Origin: an uncultured Faecalibacterium sp.
Lineage (GTDB): Bacteria > Bacillota > Clostridia > Oscillospirales > Ruminococcaceae
Length of the DNA: 64,000 bases
Direction of reading: 5' to 3'
Assembly: GCA_934524985.1 (NCBI GenBank)
Contig: CAKSYT010000003.1
Location: forward strand, 124,001-188,000
The translations under genes were made by a program, and so were the position numbers. The notes under the pieces were generated by a model that made no database searches, was not told the origin of the DNA, and saw nothing but the letters and a program-made list of their open reading frames with translations. The first letter of the stretch is position 1, and every line of letters starts with the position of its first letter. Positions 62,184 to 64,000 of this stretch are shown here, piece by piece.

Positions 62184-64000
62184 ATGGCTCAAGCAAAAGA
62201 AAATAACCCCGCACCCCGCGCAAAAGCCCCGGCAGCGCCCAAGGCAGCCGCCGCAAACGGCACTGCTCCCGCAGGGGAAAAGCGCACCCGTCCCACCACC
62301 CGCCGCCCCTACTATAACCGCCGCCCGCGCCGTGCGCAGCAGCCCAAGGAGGCAGCGACCCCCATCCATATCTACCCGCTGGGCGGTCTGGGCGAAGTCG
62401 GCAAGAACATGACCGTCTACGAGTGCAACGGTGATATGATCATCGTGGACTGCGGCCTGGTGTTCCCGGACAGTGAGATGTTCGGCGTGGACATGGTCAT
62501 CCCGGACTTCACCTTTGTGGTGCAGAACAAGGATAAGATCAAGGGTCTGCTCATCACCCACGGCCACGAGGATCACATTGGCAGCATTCCTTATCTGCTG
62601 CAGAAGATCAGCCTGCCGGTGTACGGCACCCGCCTGACCTGCGGCCTGATCAAAAACAAGCTGGAGGAGTTCGGCCTTGCCGGTAAGACCAAGTTTGTGG
62701 AGATCGTGCCCCGGCAGAAACTCAAGCTGGGCTGCTTTACCGTGGAGCCTATCCATGTGAACCACTCCATCCCGGATGCCGTGGCCTTTGCCATCGACAG
62801 CCCTGCCGGTACCATCATCCAGACCGGCGACTTTAAGATCGACTACACTCCGCTGGCCTGCGGCGTGACCGACCTGTCCACCCTGTCCGAGTACGGACAG
62901 CGCGGTGTGCTGGCCCTGCTGAGCGACTCCACCAACGCGGAGCGCCCGGGCTTTACTGCTACCGAGCAGAAGGTGGCCGCCGGTGTGCGCAGCCTGTTTG
63001 CCCGCGCCCGCAATAAGCGCATTATTATTGCAACCTTTGCGTCCAACATTTACCGCGTGCAGCAGATCATCGATCTGGCTGTGGAGGATGGCCGCAAGGT
63101 GGCCTTCAGCGGACGCAGTATGGTCAACAACACTGCCATGGCGCAGGAACTGGGCTATATGCACATCCCGGAGGGCACTCTGATCAGCGTAGACGAGCTG
63201 AACCAGTACCCGCCGGAGCAGGTGGTGCTGGTGACCACCGGCAGTCAGGGCGAGCCGCTGAGCGCGCTGAGCCGTATGGCCTCCTGCAGCCACCGTCAGG
63301 TGCGGGTGGGCCCCGGCGACTTCATCATCATCTCCGCCAACCCCATCCCCGGCAACGAAAAGAGCGTGACCAAGATCGTCAACGGTCTGCTGCTGCTGGG
63401 CGCAGAGGTCATCTACGAGAGCATGTATGATGTGCACGTTTCCGGCCACGCCTGTCAGGAGGAGCAGAAGCTGATGCTCACCCTGACCAAGCCCAAGTAC
63501 TTCCTGCCCGTGCACGGCGAGTATAAGCAGCTGAAAAAGCACGCCCTCACCGCTGCAAGTCTGGGTATCCCCACCAGCAATATCCTCATTGCGGAGAACG
63601 GCTCCAACGTCATCCTCTCGCAGGACGAGATGAAGCTGGGCGAGCCGGTGACCGCCGGTGCCGTCATGGTGGACGGCCTTGGCGTGGGCGATGTGGGCAA
63701 TGTGGTGCTGCGGGACCGCAAACACCTTTCTGAGGACGGCCTCGTCATCATCGTGGCCACCGTAGACAGCAAGACCGGCAAGGTGCTGGCCGGGCCGGAT
63801 CTGGTAAGCCGGGGCTTCGTGTATGTGCGCGAGAACGAGAGCCTGATGGACGGTGCCCAGAGCATTGTGGAAAATGCACTGGAGCGCTGTGTGGACGAGC
63901 ACGTCCGGGACTGGAACAGCGTAAAGACCCGTGTGCGTGAGGCACTGAGCAGCTATATCTACCGGCGCACCAAGCGCAGCCCGATGATCCTGCCGATCCT
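62184..64000 (+). CDS. rnj: ribonuclease J, 3' end cut by the window
   Basis: Metallo-beta-lactamase/beta-CASP exo- and endoribonuclease central to RNA decay and rRNA maturation in Firmicutes. 605 codons are visible from ATG 62184 (TGGAGGTAAAG upstream), with no stop before the window end. A disordered Ala/Pro/Arg/Lys-rich N-terminus (1-56) precedes PLGGLGEVGKNM, the zinc motif HGHEDH (126-131) and LLSDSTNAERPG; SGHACQEEQKL and FLPVHGEYKQL hold later active-site residues. The basic N-terminal extension is not in Bacillus RNase J1 and may bind RNA. Confidence 0.95.
   Translation, partial: MAQAKENNPAPRAKAPAAPKAAAANGTAPAGEKRTRPTTRRPYYNRRPRRAQQPKEAATPIHIYPLGGLGEVGKNMTVYECNGDMIIVDCGLVFPDSEMFGVDMVIPDFTFVVQNKDKIKGLLITHGHEDHIGSIPYLLQKISLPVYGTRLTCGLIKNKLEEFGLAGKTKFVEIVPRQKLKLGCFTVEPIHVNHSIPDAVAFAIDSPAGTIIQTGDFKIDYTPLACGVTDLSTLSEYGQRGVLALLSDSTNAERPGFTATEQKVAAGVRSLFARARNKRIIIATFASNIYRVQQIIDLAVEDGRKVAFSGRSMVNNTAMAQELGYMHIPEGTLISVDELNQYPPEQVVLVTTGSQGEPLSALSRMASCSHRQVRVGPGDFIIISANPIPGNEKSVTKIVNGLLLLGAEVIYESMYDVHVSGHACQEEQKLMLTLTKPKYFLPVHGEYKQLKKHALTAASLGIPTSNILIAENGSNVILSQDEMKLGEPVTAGAVMVDGLGVGDVGNVVLRDRKHLSEDGLVIIVATVDSKTGKVLAGPDLVSRGFVYVRENESLMDGAQSIVENALERCVDEHVRDWNSVKTRVREALSSYIYRRTKRSPMILPI

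Noticed and set aside
62076..62206. Short ORF in the rnj leader running into the gene
   Set aside because: No ribosome site; it overlaps the rnj start out of frame. A leader peptide is possible but unsupported.

Overview
This window looks like a chromosomal segment of a GC-rich gut Firmicute, most likely Faecalibacterium or a close Ruminococcaceae/Oscillospiraceae relative. The reasons are low-GC-type sigma-A promoters (TTGACA-17-TATAAT) and strong AGGAGG ribosome sites in GC-rich DNA, clostridial gene neighbourhoods (hom-thrB-lysC, rplU-rpmA-obgE-mrnC, mreBCD-pbp2), a TRAP transporter beside hexuronate genes, and a hybrid-cluster protein between two glutamate-forming systems. The species call is inference; no rRNA is present to confirm it. 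I see no tRNA, rRNA, CRISPR array, insertion sequence or prophage.

Layout. 1-3079: the threonine/lysine branch of aspartate metabolism (hom cut by the window start, thrB, lysC). 3248-7760: a membrane-anchored VanY-like carboxypeptidase, a paired inactive/active M16 peptidase and lgt, nearly all overlapping. 7790-13144: ribosome and RNA genes (rplU, rpmA, obgE, mrnC, rsmF, yebC), interrupted by an Asn/Thr-rich microprotein gene. 13230-13904: a YefM-YoeB type toxin-antitoxin module with a recognisable operator. 13936-26035: D-serine dehydratase divergent from uxuA-uxuB (hexuronate breakdown), then a histidine kinase, AraC-type response regulator and TRAP binding-protein operon, followed by a TRAP transporter operon (dctP-dctQ-dctM). 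I infer that this block senses and imports an acidic sugar such as a hexuronate and feeds it to UxuB and UxuA.

26139-27965: a zinc-ribbon/PASTA membrane protein whose kinase domain has lost catalytic residues. 27993-37517: nitrogen assimilation on the minus strand (gltD, gltB, hcp, gdhA), with an attenuator-like leader at gltB. 37686-46545: an esterase-like lipoprotein, Mrp, a lipid-linked polysaccharide flippase, a WbpM/CapD-like dehydratase, lysA, a small membrane protein and an SPFH/NfeD pair. 46736-51205: glycogen/maltodextrin use (GH13 amylase, glgP), with a catabolite-repression-like site. 51281-64000: zapA, a U32 peptidase, dut, maf, mreBCD, PBP2, mgsA, a truncated MnmA-like gene with rnhA, and the start of an RNase J gene that runs off the end.

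The most interesting signals outside genes are: two copies of a ~94-bp repeat whose hairpin arms differ while its flanks and CGCA loop are kept (18547-18640 and 46617-46709); a 20-bp-period direct repeat against the -35 box of the TRAP operon, as expected for AraC-type regulators; a two-site GTAC operator with 12-bp centre spacing at the toxin-antitoxin promoter; and mutually exclusive hairpins in the gltB leader. Among proteins, the PASTA pseudokinase, the MnmA-like truncated protein and the L27 protein without the Firmicute N-terminal extension stand out.
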